The notes: generated by a model not told the origin, from the letters alone. A stretch of 17,825 bases of DNA from JAAYYM01 sp964483395 (GCA_964483395.1 CAZABT010000051.1:1-17825); one strand, 5' to 3'. Counted from the stretch's first letter, positions 1 through 7,549 are shown. Numbers and translations: made by a program.

Positions 1-259
1 AAGCGTAGTTCTGGAATACCATTGCGATATCTCTGTCCTTAGGCTCTACATCATTGACAACTCTGTCACCAATCTTCAGTTCGCCTGAAGAAATCTCCTC
101 CAAACCTGCAATCATACGAAGTGTTGTAGATTTTCCGCATCCTGAAGGACCTACGAAGATGATGAATTCCTTATCAGCGATATCCAGATTAAAGTCTTTA
201 ACAGCTTCAAATCCGTTGGGATATACTTTGTAGATGTTTTTTAACTGTAAACTTGCCAT
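1..259 (-). CDS. ugpC: Sugar ABC transporter ATP-binding protein, UgpC/MsmX type (partial, N-terminal 86 residues)
   Basis: ATPase subunit that powers uptake of sugars or oligosaccharides by CUT1-family ABC importers at the cytoplasmic face of the membrane. The visible N-terminus begins MASLQLKNIYKVYPNG. It contains a perfect Walker A motif (GPSGCGKST, about residues 38-46) followed by LRMIAGLEE, and ends at the Q-loop (MVFQNYA), where the window stops. This pattern is typical of the UgpC/MsmK/MsmX group. In Firmicutes one such ATPase often serves many sugar importers. The gene has its own promoter and a strong AGGAGG site 7-12 bases before the ATG. No permease or solute-binding gene is seen beside it, which fits a stand-alone shared ATPase, but the downstream side is outside the window. 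The symbol is a family assignment; substrate is unknown. Confidence 0.93.
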   Translation of the reverse strand, partial: MASLQLKNIYKVYPNGFEAVKDFNLDIADKEFIIFVGPSGCGKSTTLRMIAGLEEISSGELKIGDRVVNDVEPKDRDIAMVFQNYA

Positions 260-280
260 TTTTATTCCTCCTAAAATTGT

Positions 281-306
281 GAGTGTTCTGGGCGGGCACT
301 CCCGCC
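281..306 (-). other. GC-rich leader hairpin upstream of the ABC ATPase gene
   Basis: On the minus strand GGCGGG (301-306) pairs with CCCGCC (291-296) around a four-base loop AGTG. The loop, with one stem base, is complementary to CACTC a few bases further downstream (281-285). A pseudoknot or an alternative hairpin is therefore possible. It lies between the probable transcription start and the ribosome binding site. No T-tract follows, so it is not a simple terminator. It may stabilise the mRNA or affect translation; the function is not known. Confidence 0.5.
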
Positions 307-320
307 TTTATTCTGAAATC

Positions 321-349
321 AGTATAACAAACCTTCGGTAGATTGACCA
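321..349 (-). promoter_or_regulatory. Probable sigma-A promoter of the ABC ATPase gene
   Basis: Read on the minus strand, a -35 hexamer TGGTCA (344-349) lies 17 bases from a -10 hexamer TATACT (321-326). The start codon is about 60 bases downstream, which leaves a leader containing the GC-rich hairpin at 291-306. A second TATAAT on the minus strand (357-362) has no convincing -35 and is a weaker alternative. Confidence 0.55.
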
Positions 350-417
350 TGCTACAATTATACAAACTTTTTTTTAAATCCTATACATTTTGCTCAATCG
401 CTTTCTCTCGGTTAGGT

Positions 418-452
418 ATAAAAAAGAGCATATCTCTATGAAATATGCTCTT
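418..452 (-). terminator. Intrinsic terminator of the diguanylate cyclase gene
   Basis: Minus-strand AAGAGCATAT (443-452) pairs perfectly over 10 bp with ATATGCTCTT (424-433), with a 9-base loop and a run of T residues following. The hairpin begins 8 bases after the TAG stop of the diguanylate cyclase gene. Position and structure fit a standard Rho-independent terminator for the DUF624/cyclase transcript. Confidence 0.9.
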
Positions 453-459
453 CACTGTA

Positions 460-2013
460 CTATCTGTCCTCTGTATTTTCTGTCTGCTGATCTTCACCAT
501 ATTCTCTCGGCAGATCGTCATCCTCAAAAAAGGCCAATTGGTTCTTTCCTCTTCTTTTTGCCTTATAAAGTGCCTGATCGGCTGCCTTGTACAAGGTTTC
601 AAAATCCTTTGCATCGGTTGGATAGATTGCCGCTCCGATACTTGCCGTGGCAGAATACTTCACATATTCTCCAACCTTAAAGTTCTTGAAGAAGGTGGCA
701 GCACGCTCTGCCTCTCTCTTCATCGTATCCTCATCCTTCATATCCTTCAGAAATACAACAAATTCATCACCGCCGGTTCTTCCGACAATATCATTGATTC
801 TGAACTCGCTCTTAATCCTGCGTCCAAGCGTTGATAACACCTCATCACCAAATGCATGACCCATGGTATCATTGATCTTTTTGAAGTTATCTATATCCAA
901 GACAAACATAATGGAGTGTTTTTCTTTTCCCTCATTTTCAAGATACTCCCTGATCTTCTTTTCCGTTGCAATCTTGTTCAACAGATCCGTCAGCAGATCA
1001 GTCTCTGCTTTATCCTGTAATTCTTTACTTTCCTTCACATACTTTGCTCTGGTGATTACATTAATTGCGACCAGTATGGCTACGAATATAATCATCGCAA
1101 CCAGCATCTTCGTTACAAGATTGCTTGTGGTTCTCTGCTCATCACTGACTACTTTTTCTATTTGCGAAGCAGTGATCAGCGTCAGTGTATACCAGCCATA
1201 ATCTCCAATCGGCTCATAAAACAGATAATAAGAGCCTGCATCCACTATCTTTCCATCTCCGTTAAAGACAATCTTGCCGCCTTTATTCGATTCGGTATTC
1301 TGAATGAGTTTTTTATAGGTTCCATCTGTGATTTCCAGGCTTTCCAGCCGATTCAATATGTTGCCCTCAATCCGGACAAAGTCTCTCAGATTGCCTGCTC
1401 TTTCAACAACAAGACCCTCTGCTGTCATCAGACCATATGTATTTTTGACCGAATAGTTTGCACCGGATGTAATCTCTCCAAGCTGATCGAATGGCACGAC
1501 AATTGCCAGAATACCAATCATCTCGTTCTCCGTTTTGATCGGTGCCATGACTAACGTCTGGTATCGTATTGCATTCGTATAGTGGAACAGTTCTGATACA
1601 TGTGTCTTTCCATCCAAAAATGCATCTATATTCAGCTTCCCGCTCAACTGCGGATCTCTTCCCGCACTGTTAAGAGCCGTTCCGTCCATTTTAATGATTA
1701 CGGCATCCTGAACTCCGGCATTTCTGACAATGGACTTCAGCATTTCTCTTGCATCTGTAGAAAACACATCCTCCAGCTGACTGATATGACCTGCCGTAAC
1801 TGCCGCTACATTCTGCATGGTGTGAACCTGATCCCCATAATATTCACCTATCTGCGCTGTCTGTGTCTCCTGTTTATTGCTCACTCGTTCTCTGATCTGC
1901 TGTTCTATATCCGCAGAATAATTAAACAGCGTTACGACCAAAAACAATACCAACATAATTGATGGTATTACACACTGCAAAATATTTGTATTGTCTTTCT
2001 TCTGCTTATTCAT
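460..2013 (-). CDS. Membrane-bound diguanylate cyclase with extracytoplasmic Cache-type sensor (GGDEF)
   Basis: Predicted to make cyclic di-GMP from two GTP in response to an external signal. Counted from the start chosen here (MNKQKK, 517 residues), there is a membrane segment at about 15-33, an extracytoplasmic region of about 260 residues resembling a double Cache sensor, a second membrane segment at about 300-322, then a GGDEF domain. The active-site motif is intact (GGDEF, 414-418). A product-inhibition site (RIND, RxxD, 405-408) sits exactly five residues before it, so feedback inhibition by c-di-GMP is expected. The start at 2013 is preferred because GGAAGGTG precedes it; an in-frame ATG at 2028 has no ribosome binding site. 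The gene starts 23 bases after the DUF624 stop, so the two are probably cotranscribed. The tail is acidic (EDDD...GEDQQTENTEDR). The ligand of the sensor is unknown. Confidence 0.92.
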   Translation of the reverse strand: MNKQKKDNTNILQCVIPSIMLVLFLVVTLFNYSADIEQQIRERVSNKQETQTAQIGEYYGDQVHTMQNVAAVTAGHISQLEDVFSTDAREMLKSIVRNAGVQDAVIIKMDGTALNSAGRDPQLSGKLNIDAFLDGKTHVSELFHYTNAIRYQTLVMAPIKTENEMIGILAIVVPFDQLGEITSGANYSVKNTYGLMTAEGLVVERAGNLRDFVRIEGNILNRLESLEITDGTYKKLIQNTESNKGGKIVFNGDGKIVDAGSYYLFYEPIGDYGWYTLTLITASQIEKVVSDEQRTTSNLVTKMLVAMIIFVAILVAINVITRAKYVKESKELQDKAETDLLTDLLNKIATEKKIREYLENEGKEKHSIMFVLDIDNFKKINDTMGHAFGDEVLSTLGRRIKSEFRINDIVGRTGGDEFVVFLKDMKDEDTMKREAERAATFFKNFKVGEYVKYSATASIGAAIYPTDAKDFETLYKAADQALYKAKRRGKNQLAFFEDDDLPREYGEDQQTENTEDR

Positions 2014-2036
2014 ATGAACACCTTCCATAATTGTGG

Positions 2037-2699
2037 CTATTCTATATCTGAAGGGGTCTCTTCCTCATTATCTGCCTCAGCTTCCTCTTGAGGAATGTAA
2101 TAGCTAAAAATCTTGCGATATATATATGAGGTATAAAATGCAATCAACGAAAATATACCCAAAAATAATATCGGCAATAATGCCGTTACAAAATAGATCA
2201 AAATAAACGGTGCAATAACACCTATCACCAGTAAGATCGTATAGGGAAAGTGTCTGATACTAATCAAAAAAGCGTTTTTCATACTATTTTTAATTGTATT
2301 TTCAAACTTCGCCAGCAATGGGAATATGTAGATCGTCATAAACAAGAATAAAATTGCTACGGCACAAATCAGGACATATACCACCTTGTCAAGTGTTCCC
2401 TCCATTGCATTCAAAATACGGAAGTCCATAAAAAAAATCGTCCCTGCCAGCAAAATAATCAGCCAAATCACCGTTGCCTGTTTGAAGTTCTCTTTAAATG
2501 ATTTGAAAAAGCTCTTAGTAATATAGCCTTCTTCATCCGCAACCATCTTCATGGTCACATAATACAGCGCAGATGTGGAAGCACCTATCGTCACAATCGG
2601 AATACAGCAGATAATATACAGGATATTCAACCATACAAGATCTGCTACCCGTCCGAGGAAATTCATAACCGGACTGTCTAAGCTAAAAAAACGACCCAT
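2037..2699 (-). CDS. DUF624 (YesL-type) integral membrane protein
   Basis: A 220-residue membrane protein beginning MGRFFSLDSPVMNFLGRVAD, a typical opening of the DUF624/YesL family. Hydrophobic segments are visible near residues 20-45, 75-95, 105-130 and 150-190. A conserved-looking CCIPIVTIGASTSALYY stretch follows the first. The C-terminus is acidic (EEAEADNEEETPSDIE). Members are often found beside carbohydrate ABC transporter or glycan-use genes and their biochemical role is not established. Here it is the first gene of a two-gene unit with a diguanylate cyclase, under a strong promoter. A GAGAGGG site precedes the ATG. It might modify sensing or assembly of its partner, but that is only inferred from position. 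Confidence 0.85.
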   Translation of the reverse strand: MGRFFSLDSPVMNFLGRVADLVWLNILYIICCIPIVTIGASTSALYYVTMKMVADEEGYITKSFFKSFKENFKQATVIWLIILLAGTIFFMDFRILNAMEGTLDKVVYVLICAVAILFLFMTIYIFPLLAKFENTIKNSMKNAFLISIRHFPYTILLVIGVIAPFILIYFVTALLPILFLGIFSLIAFYTSYIYRKIFSYYIPQEEAEADNEEETPSDIE

Positions 2700-2734
2700 T
2701 TCAAACCCTCTCTATCCAAAACCTCTTAATGTGA

Positions 2735-2763
2735 ATTATATTGCATTAGGAAGAAATTTGCAA
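2735..2763 (-). promoter_or_regulatory. Near-consensus sigma-A promoter of the DUF624/diguanylate cyclase unit
   Basis: On the minus strand TTGCAA (2758-2763) is separated by 17 bases from a perfect TATAAT (2735-2740), 36 bases before the DUF624 start codon. The -35 lies about 20 bases past the stop codon of the upstream HD-domain gene. No terminator is visible between them, so some read-through is possible. Confidence 0.8.
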
Positions 2764-2782
2764 ATAGAATACTATTTTTCTT

Positions 2783-4036
2783 TTATTCTTTACTGAAATT
2801 ATCATAGATCAAATTGTATTGCACATTCAATTTCTTATGCATCTGCAAAATCTGCTCTGATTCCACTGCAACCCGTTTCATGATATTATCATAATGCTTA
2901 CAAAACAACTTTACAATAGTTCTGTTGAATCTTCCATGATTTGTCTCATCTTCCAATACACTGATTACAAAATCCTTGCTCTTAGCTGCCCGATAACTGC
3001 GCTGGTTTGTCATCCCTGTAACCGTATCGGCCACCTGCAGTATCATCTGCATGATATTCATATCTTCTTCCTTCAGCCCTTTATAATAACCGGTTCCGTT
3101 CAATCTCTCATGATGTGCGGATGCAATTTCCAAAACCTCAGGATTCACATACTGCTTTAAGACACTCTCCGTAATATTGACATGTGTACGCATTTTGGCT
3201 ATTTCGATTGGTGTCAGTGTCCGTGGTGCATCTAAAATTTTAGACGGTATCGCCAGCATACCGATGTCATGCAGCAATGCGGCATAATACAGCTTTTCCC
3301 TGTCTTCCTCCGCAATACGCAGCAGCACTGCTATTTCCTCGGAAATGCATACGGTTGTGACCGTATCGACCACTGCATACTCGCTTCTGAATCCGATTGT
3401 ATACATCAGCAGTTCCATATACTGCTTTTTCTCTTCATTGCTGAAAATCATAAATCCGAAAAGTTCATTCAATTCCTTCATGTATTCGCCATTTCTCAGT
3501 TTCGCGAATACATCATATTTTACCTGTGCCTGCCGAAACAACTGGAAGGCTTCTGCAGAGTATTTTTTATTTTCATATTTATACAGAATCTGATAATTAA
3601 ATTCTTTTCCGACAGCACTGTTATATAAATCAATACGTTCTGCCAGACCGATGAAATTAGCAATATCCTTATATTCGTAATCCAAATCCTTCATCTGTAT
3701 ATAGTCTACATGATGATATAACAGGATTTTGGCTTTATCCTTGATTGGAGACAGATACCTCATAAACAGGGAGCCATATATGGAATGCGGCATATATGCT
3801 TTTGTTTCATAGTTCAGCACGTTGGCCGGCTCATCTGTCTTGTATACGCCAATGTCATGCAGCATAGCCAAAAAAGCAAACTCGGCTATCTCGAATTCAA
3901 CATAGCCGCCCTTGCACTGCAGCATCTTATAGAGCAGATAGGCAACTCTGCTTCCATGCTCCATAGGCCTTTTATCAAGTATTTTCAGAGTATTTGAAAG
4001 CAAGCTGCAAATATCCTTACTGCTGACAATTTCCAT
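2783..4036 (-). CDS. Tandem HD-domain protein related to HD-GYP cyclic dinucleotide phosphodiesterases
   Basis: A 417-residue soluble protein with two HD-type domains and no sensor or receiver domain. The first has H27 (HxxRV), HD at 60-61, H84 and HH at 108-109. The second has HD at 256-257 (LLHDIGMLAIPSKIL), H285, HHERLNGTGYY at 308-318 and D337 (VADTVTG). This second part follows the HD-GYP pattern closely, but the signature is altered: GYP has become GYY, HDIGK has become HDIGM, and the usual first histidine (HxxRV) appears replaced (DTVTTV, about 224-229). HD-GYP enzymes hydrolyse c-di-GMP or related cyclic dinucleotides, so a phosphodiesterase role is likely but the substrate is open. 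The neighbouring cyclase makes c-di-GMP a reasonable guess. The gene has its own promoter and an AGGGGA ribosome binding site. Confidence 0.85.
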   Translation of the reverse strand: MEIVSSKDICSLLSNTLKILDKRPMEHGSRVAYLLYKMLQCKGGYVEFEIAEFAFLAMLHDIGVYKTDEPANVLNYETKAYMPHSIYGSLFMRYLSPIKDKAKILLYHHVDYIQMKDLDYEYKDIANFIGLAERIDLYNSAVGKEFNYQILYKYENKKYSAEAFQLFRQAQVKYDVFAKLRNGEYMKELNELFGFMIFSNEEKKQYMELLMYTIGFRSEYAVVDTVTTVCISEEIAVLLRIAEEDREKLYYAALLHDIGMLAIPSKILDAPRTLTPIEIAKMRTHVNITESVLKQYVNPEVLEIASAHHERLNGTGYYKGLKEEDMNIMQMILQVADTVTGMTNQRSYRAAKSKDFVISVLEDETNHGRFNRTIVKLFCKHYDNIMKRVAVESEQILQMHKKLNVQYNLIYDNFSKE

Positions 4037-4075
4037 TTTAGTCCCCTGCTTTTACTGCACTGGTACTTTCGTACT

Positions 4076-4104
4076 ATTATAGTCCCATTCGCTGAAATTG
4101 TAAA
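4076..4104 (-). promoter_or_regulatory. Near-consensus sigma-A promoter of the HD-domain gene
   Basis: On the minus strand TTTACA (4099-4104) is followed after 17 bases by a perfect TATAAT (4076-4081). The -35 abuts the stop codon of the upstream GNAT gene (4105-4107). The start codon is 40 bases downstream of the -10. Confidence 0.8.
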
Positions 4105-4590
4105 TCAATTCTTGAATTTAATCCGCATCGGAGTAAAGCGAATACCATCCGTAGTTACCTCCCGGCTGCTATCCTCAAACCCGATCTTGTGATAAAATCC
4201 TGTTGCATAAGGAGCCGCATTCACTGTAAAGTCCTCAATGCCAAAAACCTTTGCCTGTCTGAAAGCATATTGCAGCAGCGCTCTCCCAATGCCCAAATTA
4301 TGATATTCATCCTTTACAAACAGCAGAGATATATGGTTTTCATTGCGTATCCCCAGCATTCCGGCAAGCCGGTCGCCGATAAACGCTCCATATGCGGGAT
4401 ACTTACCATCCAAAAACATTCTCTTCAAGCGGGGATCTTCTATAAAATCACGAAAGCTCTGTATCCCCTTCTTACTGTACTCCGGTGCCTCAAACTGTAA
4501 GAATGTATTCCATGCCAGCTCTATTGCCGGTTCCCATTCTGTCCTTTCCAGTTCTCTGACGGAATACCTGATGTCCTCTGCTGTACTCAT
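4105..4590 (-). CDS. GNAT family N-acetyltransferase
   Basis: A 161-residue single-domain protein. Acetyl-CoA binding motif A is clear: LLFVKDEYHNLGIGRALLQY, with the Q/RxxGxG/A-type loop as NLGIGR near residues 98-103. It is followed by the usual C-terminal GFYHKIGFE strand-turn. It transfers an acetyl group from acetyl-CoA to an unknown amine. The start codon follows AGGCAGGAAACAGGAA and lies 22 bases after the stop of the DUF1002 gene, so the two are probably cotranscribed. No substrate can be assigned from the context. Confidence 0.88.
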   Translation of the reverse strand: MSTAEDIRYSVRELERTEWEPAIELAWNTFLQFEAPEYSKKGIQSFRDFIEDPRLKRMFLDGKYPAYGAFIGDRLAGMLGIRNENHISLLFVKDEYHNLGIGRALLQYAFRQAKVFGIEDFTVNAAPYATGFYHKIGFEDSSREVTTDGIRFTPMRIKFKN

Positions 4591-4612
4591 TTCCTGTTTC
4601 CTGCCTTATCGC

Positions 4613-5608
4613 TTATTTAAATATTTTTTTGAAAAATCCTGTTACTGACTCCTTAACATTTGTAAAGAAATTACCGACTGCATTGGAAACCATCTTACCG
4701 ATTCCCAGGTCTTCCGCTGACAAATCACTGAGGTTGAAGGTTCCGTTTTTGATCTGATCCGCATATTTGGCATAGATATCATCTGCCTGCTCAGCCAATA
4801 CATTAAAGTCAATACCCATTGCCTTGATTTTTACCATGAGGTCTACAATCTGCTTAATCTCATCCTCAGACAGATTTGCATTGAAATCCTTGACGCCCTG
4901 ACGAACAACAGCTTCAATCTCTTCCTTTGTATTCAGGTCATTTGCAGCAATCTGTGCCTTAATATAAGTGATCAGTTCTTCGGCATCATCACTGTTTCCG
5001 ACTGCTGTTGACAGTTCACCGGTTACCACCAGCTCGTTCATTGCCGTATCAATTGCCTTCTCTGATACTGTTGTACCTGATAATTCACTATATGCCTTCA
5101 ATGCACCAATCAGTCCTGCTGTTCCGGAAATCGGTGTGGGTGCAACAACAAGAATATCTGCATTTTTTACTCCTGCTGTCAGCAATGCACTTCTATACAT
5201 ATCGGTTGTACAATAATTTACATTCTTTGTAGTGACCACAACACCGTGGCCTTCTTCTCTGGGCGTTACCAGAACAGAAGATAAGGACTTTGTTCCGATC
5301 AGGCCTGCATCTACATAGCTGCCAAGATACTGCTTCTCGTCCGCATTGGTCGTATAGATGACAGAGTAATTGCCGAGATCGGCGGCTGAAATGCCCATCA
5401 GTCCCAATACCGTTGCCTGCTGCTCCTGTGTCAGGTCTGCACCTAACGCAATGTATGACTTTCCCTGTGCTGCAGAAATCGGTGCAACCTCCACTGCTGC
5501 TCCTGACTGCTCAATTTTATTAACACTGACTGTTTCCTCCGCAAACACTGCCGTTGTCGATGCAAATGCCATCGTCATGGATAATAATACACACATAAAT
5601 CTTTTCAT
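4613..5608 (-). CDS. Secreted DUF1002 family protein
   Basis: A 331-residue protein with a clear signal peptide (MKRFMCVLLSMTMAFASTTAVFA, likely cleaved before EE at residues 24-25). It is followed by the DUF1002 pattern (SYIALGADLTQEQQATVLGLMG; later VAPTPISGTAGLIGALKAY). DUF1002 proteins (YpuA-like) are common in Clostridia and Bacilli and have no established function. The C-terminal half is helical and acidic, ending in a short amphipathic stretch rich in Phe and Lys (ESVTGFFKKIFK) that might touch a membrane. A strong AGGAGG precedes the ATG. The gene starts 26 bases after the hydrolase stop, which suggests an operon hydrolase-DUF1002-GNAT. Confidence 0.9.
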   Translation of the reverse strand: MKRFMCVLLSMTMAFASTTAVFAEETVSVNKIEQSGAAVEVAPISAAQGKSYIALGADLTQEQQATVLGLMGISAADLGNYSVIYTTNADEKQYLGSYVDAGLIGTKSLSSVLVTPREEGHGVVVTTKNVNYCTTDMYRSALLTAGVKNADILVVAPTPISGTAGLIGALKAYSELSGTTVSEKAIDTAMNELVVTGELSTAVGNSDDAEELITYIKAQIAANDLNTKEEIEAVVRQGVKDFNANLSEDEIKQIVDLMVKIKAMGIDFNVLAEQADDIYAKYADQIKNGTFNLSDLSAEDLGIGKMVSNAVGNFFTNVKESVTGFFKKIFK

Positions 5609-5634
5609 TTTACTGCCTCCTATTAAATAAATGC

Positions 5635-6579
5635 TTACTTTTCTGCCGCCATCTGCTTCTCCAGCCAGCCGCAGATGTCTTCATATACCTCTTCCCGATC
5701 GAGCTCGTTGAGCAGCTCATGTCTACACTCCGGATACATTTTCATGGAAATCTTCTGCATGCCCATATCCTCAAATTGCTTCGCAAGCAGTGGAACATCC
5801 TGTCCCCAGTGTCCGATAGGATCTTTCTCTCCCGAAAGAAAAAGTATCGGTAAATCTCTTGGCATTTTATCAAGATAATCCTTTTTATGCAGATTGTCAA
5901 TGGCATCGGCAATTGTATAAACCCCATTCAAGGTAAACGGAAATCCACATTCTTCATCTTCTATATACCTGTCCACAATTTCCTGATCCCGTGACAGCCA
6001 GTCATATTCTGTTCTTTGATCGGTAATCTGATCATTATTATGTCCGTCTACCATTTTGTTCATCGCAGGAGAAATATGCTTCCAGCCGCGAAAGCATACA
6101 ATCAGACGCGCCAACAGCTTTCCGCTCTTAATGGTTCCTGTCGGTTTGGAACCGGTTGCCATGACAATCGCACCGTCAATTCCTTTGCCGTAACGGCATA
6201 AATAGTTTCTCAACATGAATGAACCCATGGAATGTCCCAAGATAAAATAGGGTTTCCCCGGATTTTCCTCCTGTGTCAGCTTCTTGAGTCTGTGGATATC
6301 CCTAACCACTACCGTAACTGCATCATTTGGAGCAAAATAGCCGTGATCTTCCTTAATTGCCGTTGATTGGCCATGTCCGAGGTGATCATTGGCTACAACC
6401 AAAAATCCTCTCTCTGCCATGTATCGGGCAAAATCATCGTAACGTTTAATATGCTCCGCCATTCCGTGTGCAATCTGTAATACTGCTTTGCATGCTCCGT
6501 CCTCCGGTATCCATTTCATTGCATGTATCTTATGAATATTATCTCTGGAATCAAAATAAAACTCTTCTGTCTTTATCAT
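5635..6579 (-). CDS. Alpha/beta hydrolase, monoacylglycerol lipase/lysophospholipase type (Hydrolase_4)
   Basis: A 314-residue serine hydrolase of the monoglyceride lipase group, expected to cleave acyl esters in the cytoplasm. Visible features are the oxyanion-region motif HGMAEH (38-43), DHLGHGQS (65-72), the nucleophile elbow GHSMG with Ser117, the acid in SGEKDPIG (Asp253) and the catalytic His287 (CRHELLNE). The reading frame stays open upstream to 6798, but that part overlaps the ROK gene. The ATG at 6579 (MIKTEEFYFDSRD) is the natural start and matches family length; its ribosome binding site is weak (AGAGAG). No signal peptide is present. An extended -10 promoter lies just upstream. 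The true substrate is unknown. Confidence 0.9.
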   Translation of the reverse strand: MIKTEEFYFDSRDNIHKIHAMKWIPEDGACKAVLQIAHGMAEHIKRYDDFARYMAERGFLVVANDHLGHGQSTAIKEDHGYFAPNDAVTVVVRDIHRLKKLTQEENPGKPYFILGHSMGSFMLRNYLCRYGKGIDGAIVMATGSKPTGTIKSGKLLARLIVCFRGWKHISPAMNKMVDGHNNDQITDQRTEYDWLSRDQEIVDRYIEDEECGFPFTLNGVYTIADAIDNLHKKDYLDKMPRDLPILFLSGEKDPIGHWGQDVPLLAKQFEDMGMQKISMKMYPECRHELLNELDREEVYEDICGWLEKQMAAEK

Positions 6580-6604
6580 AACATTCTCTCTTTCTACATA
6601 AAAT

Positions 6605-6632
6605 GGGGTGACATATTCGCATATATCACCCC
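6605..6632 (-). terminator. Palindromic terminator-like hairpin after the ROK kinase gene, overlapping the next promoter start
   Basis: GGGGTGA (6605-6611) and TCACCCC (6626-6632) form a perfect 7-bp stem. After one mismatch a further ATAT/ATAT pairing closes on the loop. On the minus strand the hairpin lies about 45 bases after the ROK stop and is followed by ATTTTATG, a short T-tract. It would terminate the hexose unit. Because it also spans the expected start site of the hydrolase promoter it could instead, or in addition, be a protein-binding operator. Confidence 0.6.
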
Positions 6633-6633
6633 G

Positions 6634-6642
6634 ATTATAGCA
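6634..6642 (-). promoter_or_regulatory. Extended -10 promoter of the hydrolase/DUF1002/GNAT unit
   Basis: On the minus strand the sequence TGCTATAAT is a full extended -10 element (TGnTATAAT, with TATAAT at 6634-6639). No good -35 hexamer is present at 16-18 bases, as allowed for extended -10 promoters. Transcription would start near 6626-6627, inside the palindrome at 6605-6632. Confidence 0.6.
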
Positions 6643-6676
6643 TATTGCAGTCTTGATTCCTAGTCCCACGTTTTGC

Positions 6677-7549
6677 CTATATTCCCGCTGCCCACTTCGC
6701 CAGCTGGATTGCTCCCATGATACCCTGATCATCATGCAGGCTTGCCGGAACGATATAATGATCGATATCCCGCAGCTCCTTTGTATTGATATAACCATTT
6801 ACCATCTCAAGTGTTTTCCGGCGGATCATCGGAAACAGCTGCTCCTGATGCATGACACCGCCGCCAAGAATGATCTTCTGCGGTGAAAGAATCATGATAT
6901 AATTGGATAAAGCCTGCGCAATATAATATGCCTCTATATCCCACACTCTGTCATCATCGGTAAGCTCAATTGCCTTTCTGCCCCAGCGCTTCTCGATCGC
7001 CGGTCCTGCTGCCATTCCTTCAAAACAGGTTCCATGATAAGGGCACCAGCCCTCAAAGGTATCTTCCGGATGCTTGCGCATGAGAATATGTCCTGCTTCC
7101 GGATGCAGCATACCATGTACCAATTTACCGTCAATACCGATTCCGACACCAATTCCGGTTCCGATCGTAATATAAATGACATTATTCAGATTCTTTGCAC
7201 ATCCAAAAGTCATTTCTCCAAGACAGGAGCCATTGACATCCGTATCCAGCTCTATTGGTATCTGCAGTGCTTTTCCGATATTTCCCGCAAGGTCATATCC
7301 CTTCCATGCCAGCTTCGGTGTATCTAAGATGTGCCCATATGTATCTGATGCCTTATTCACATCCACCGGACCAAATGATCCAATTCCCAAAGATACAATT
7401 TCTTTCTCCTGAAAATAGGCAATGATTTCAGGTATCGTCTCCTCAGGTGTTCTTGTAGGGATTGAAATCTGCTCCAGTATAGTACCGTCTTCCAATCCGA
7501 TGGCGCAGACCATCTTAGTGCCGCCTGCTTCCAGTGCTCCGAACTTCAT
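6677..7549 (-). CDS. ROK family sugar kinase, probable fructokinase
   Basis: A 290-residue ATP-dependent hexose kinase. The N-terminal phosphate-binding loop reads GALEAGGTK (4-12). The catalytic aspartate is probably D104 in the LDTDVNGSCLGE segment. GTGIGVGIGIDGKL (130-143) is the second phosphate motif. The zinc site of ROK proteins is present as H154, C169, H172 and C175 (EAGH...CPYHGTC). HILDTPKLAWKGYDLAG is typical of the YdhR/ScrK-like fructokinase branch, so fructose is the likeliest substrate, with glucose or mannose possible. GGAGGG precedes the ATG. It sits 60 bases downstream of manA, and the pair would turn mannose-6-P and fructose into fructose-6-P. Confidence 0.88.
   Translation of the reverse strand: MKFGALEAGGTKMVCAIGLEDGTILEQISIPTRTPEETIPEIIAYFQEKEIVSLGIGSFGPVDVNKASDTYGHILDTPKLAWKGYDLAGNIGKALQIPIELDTDVNGSCLGEMTFGCAKNLNNVIYITIGTGIGVGIGIDGKLVHGMLHPEAGHILMRKHPEDTFEGWCPYHGTCFEGMAAGPAIEKRWGRKAIELTDDDRVWDIEAYYIAQALSNYIMILSPQKIILGGGVMHQEQLFPMIRRKTLEMVNGYINTKELRDIDHYIVPASLHDDQGIMGAIQLAKWAAGI

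Noticed and set aside
390..1962. Several plus-strand open frames of 70-130 codons across the diguanylate cyclase gene
   Set aside because: They lie antisense to a well-supported gene, lack ribosome binding sites and show no recognisable domains.
4062..4073. GTAC-GAAA-GTAC mini-hairpin just after the -10 of the HD-domain gene
   Set aside because: Only four base pairs; too weak to claim a function.
6580..6798. N-terminal extension of the hydrolase frame
   Set aside because: It overlaps the ROK gene end and the terminator/promoter region, has no family similarity, and the ATG at 6579 gives the normal protein.
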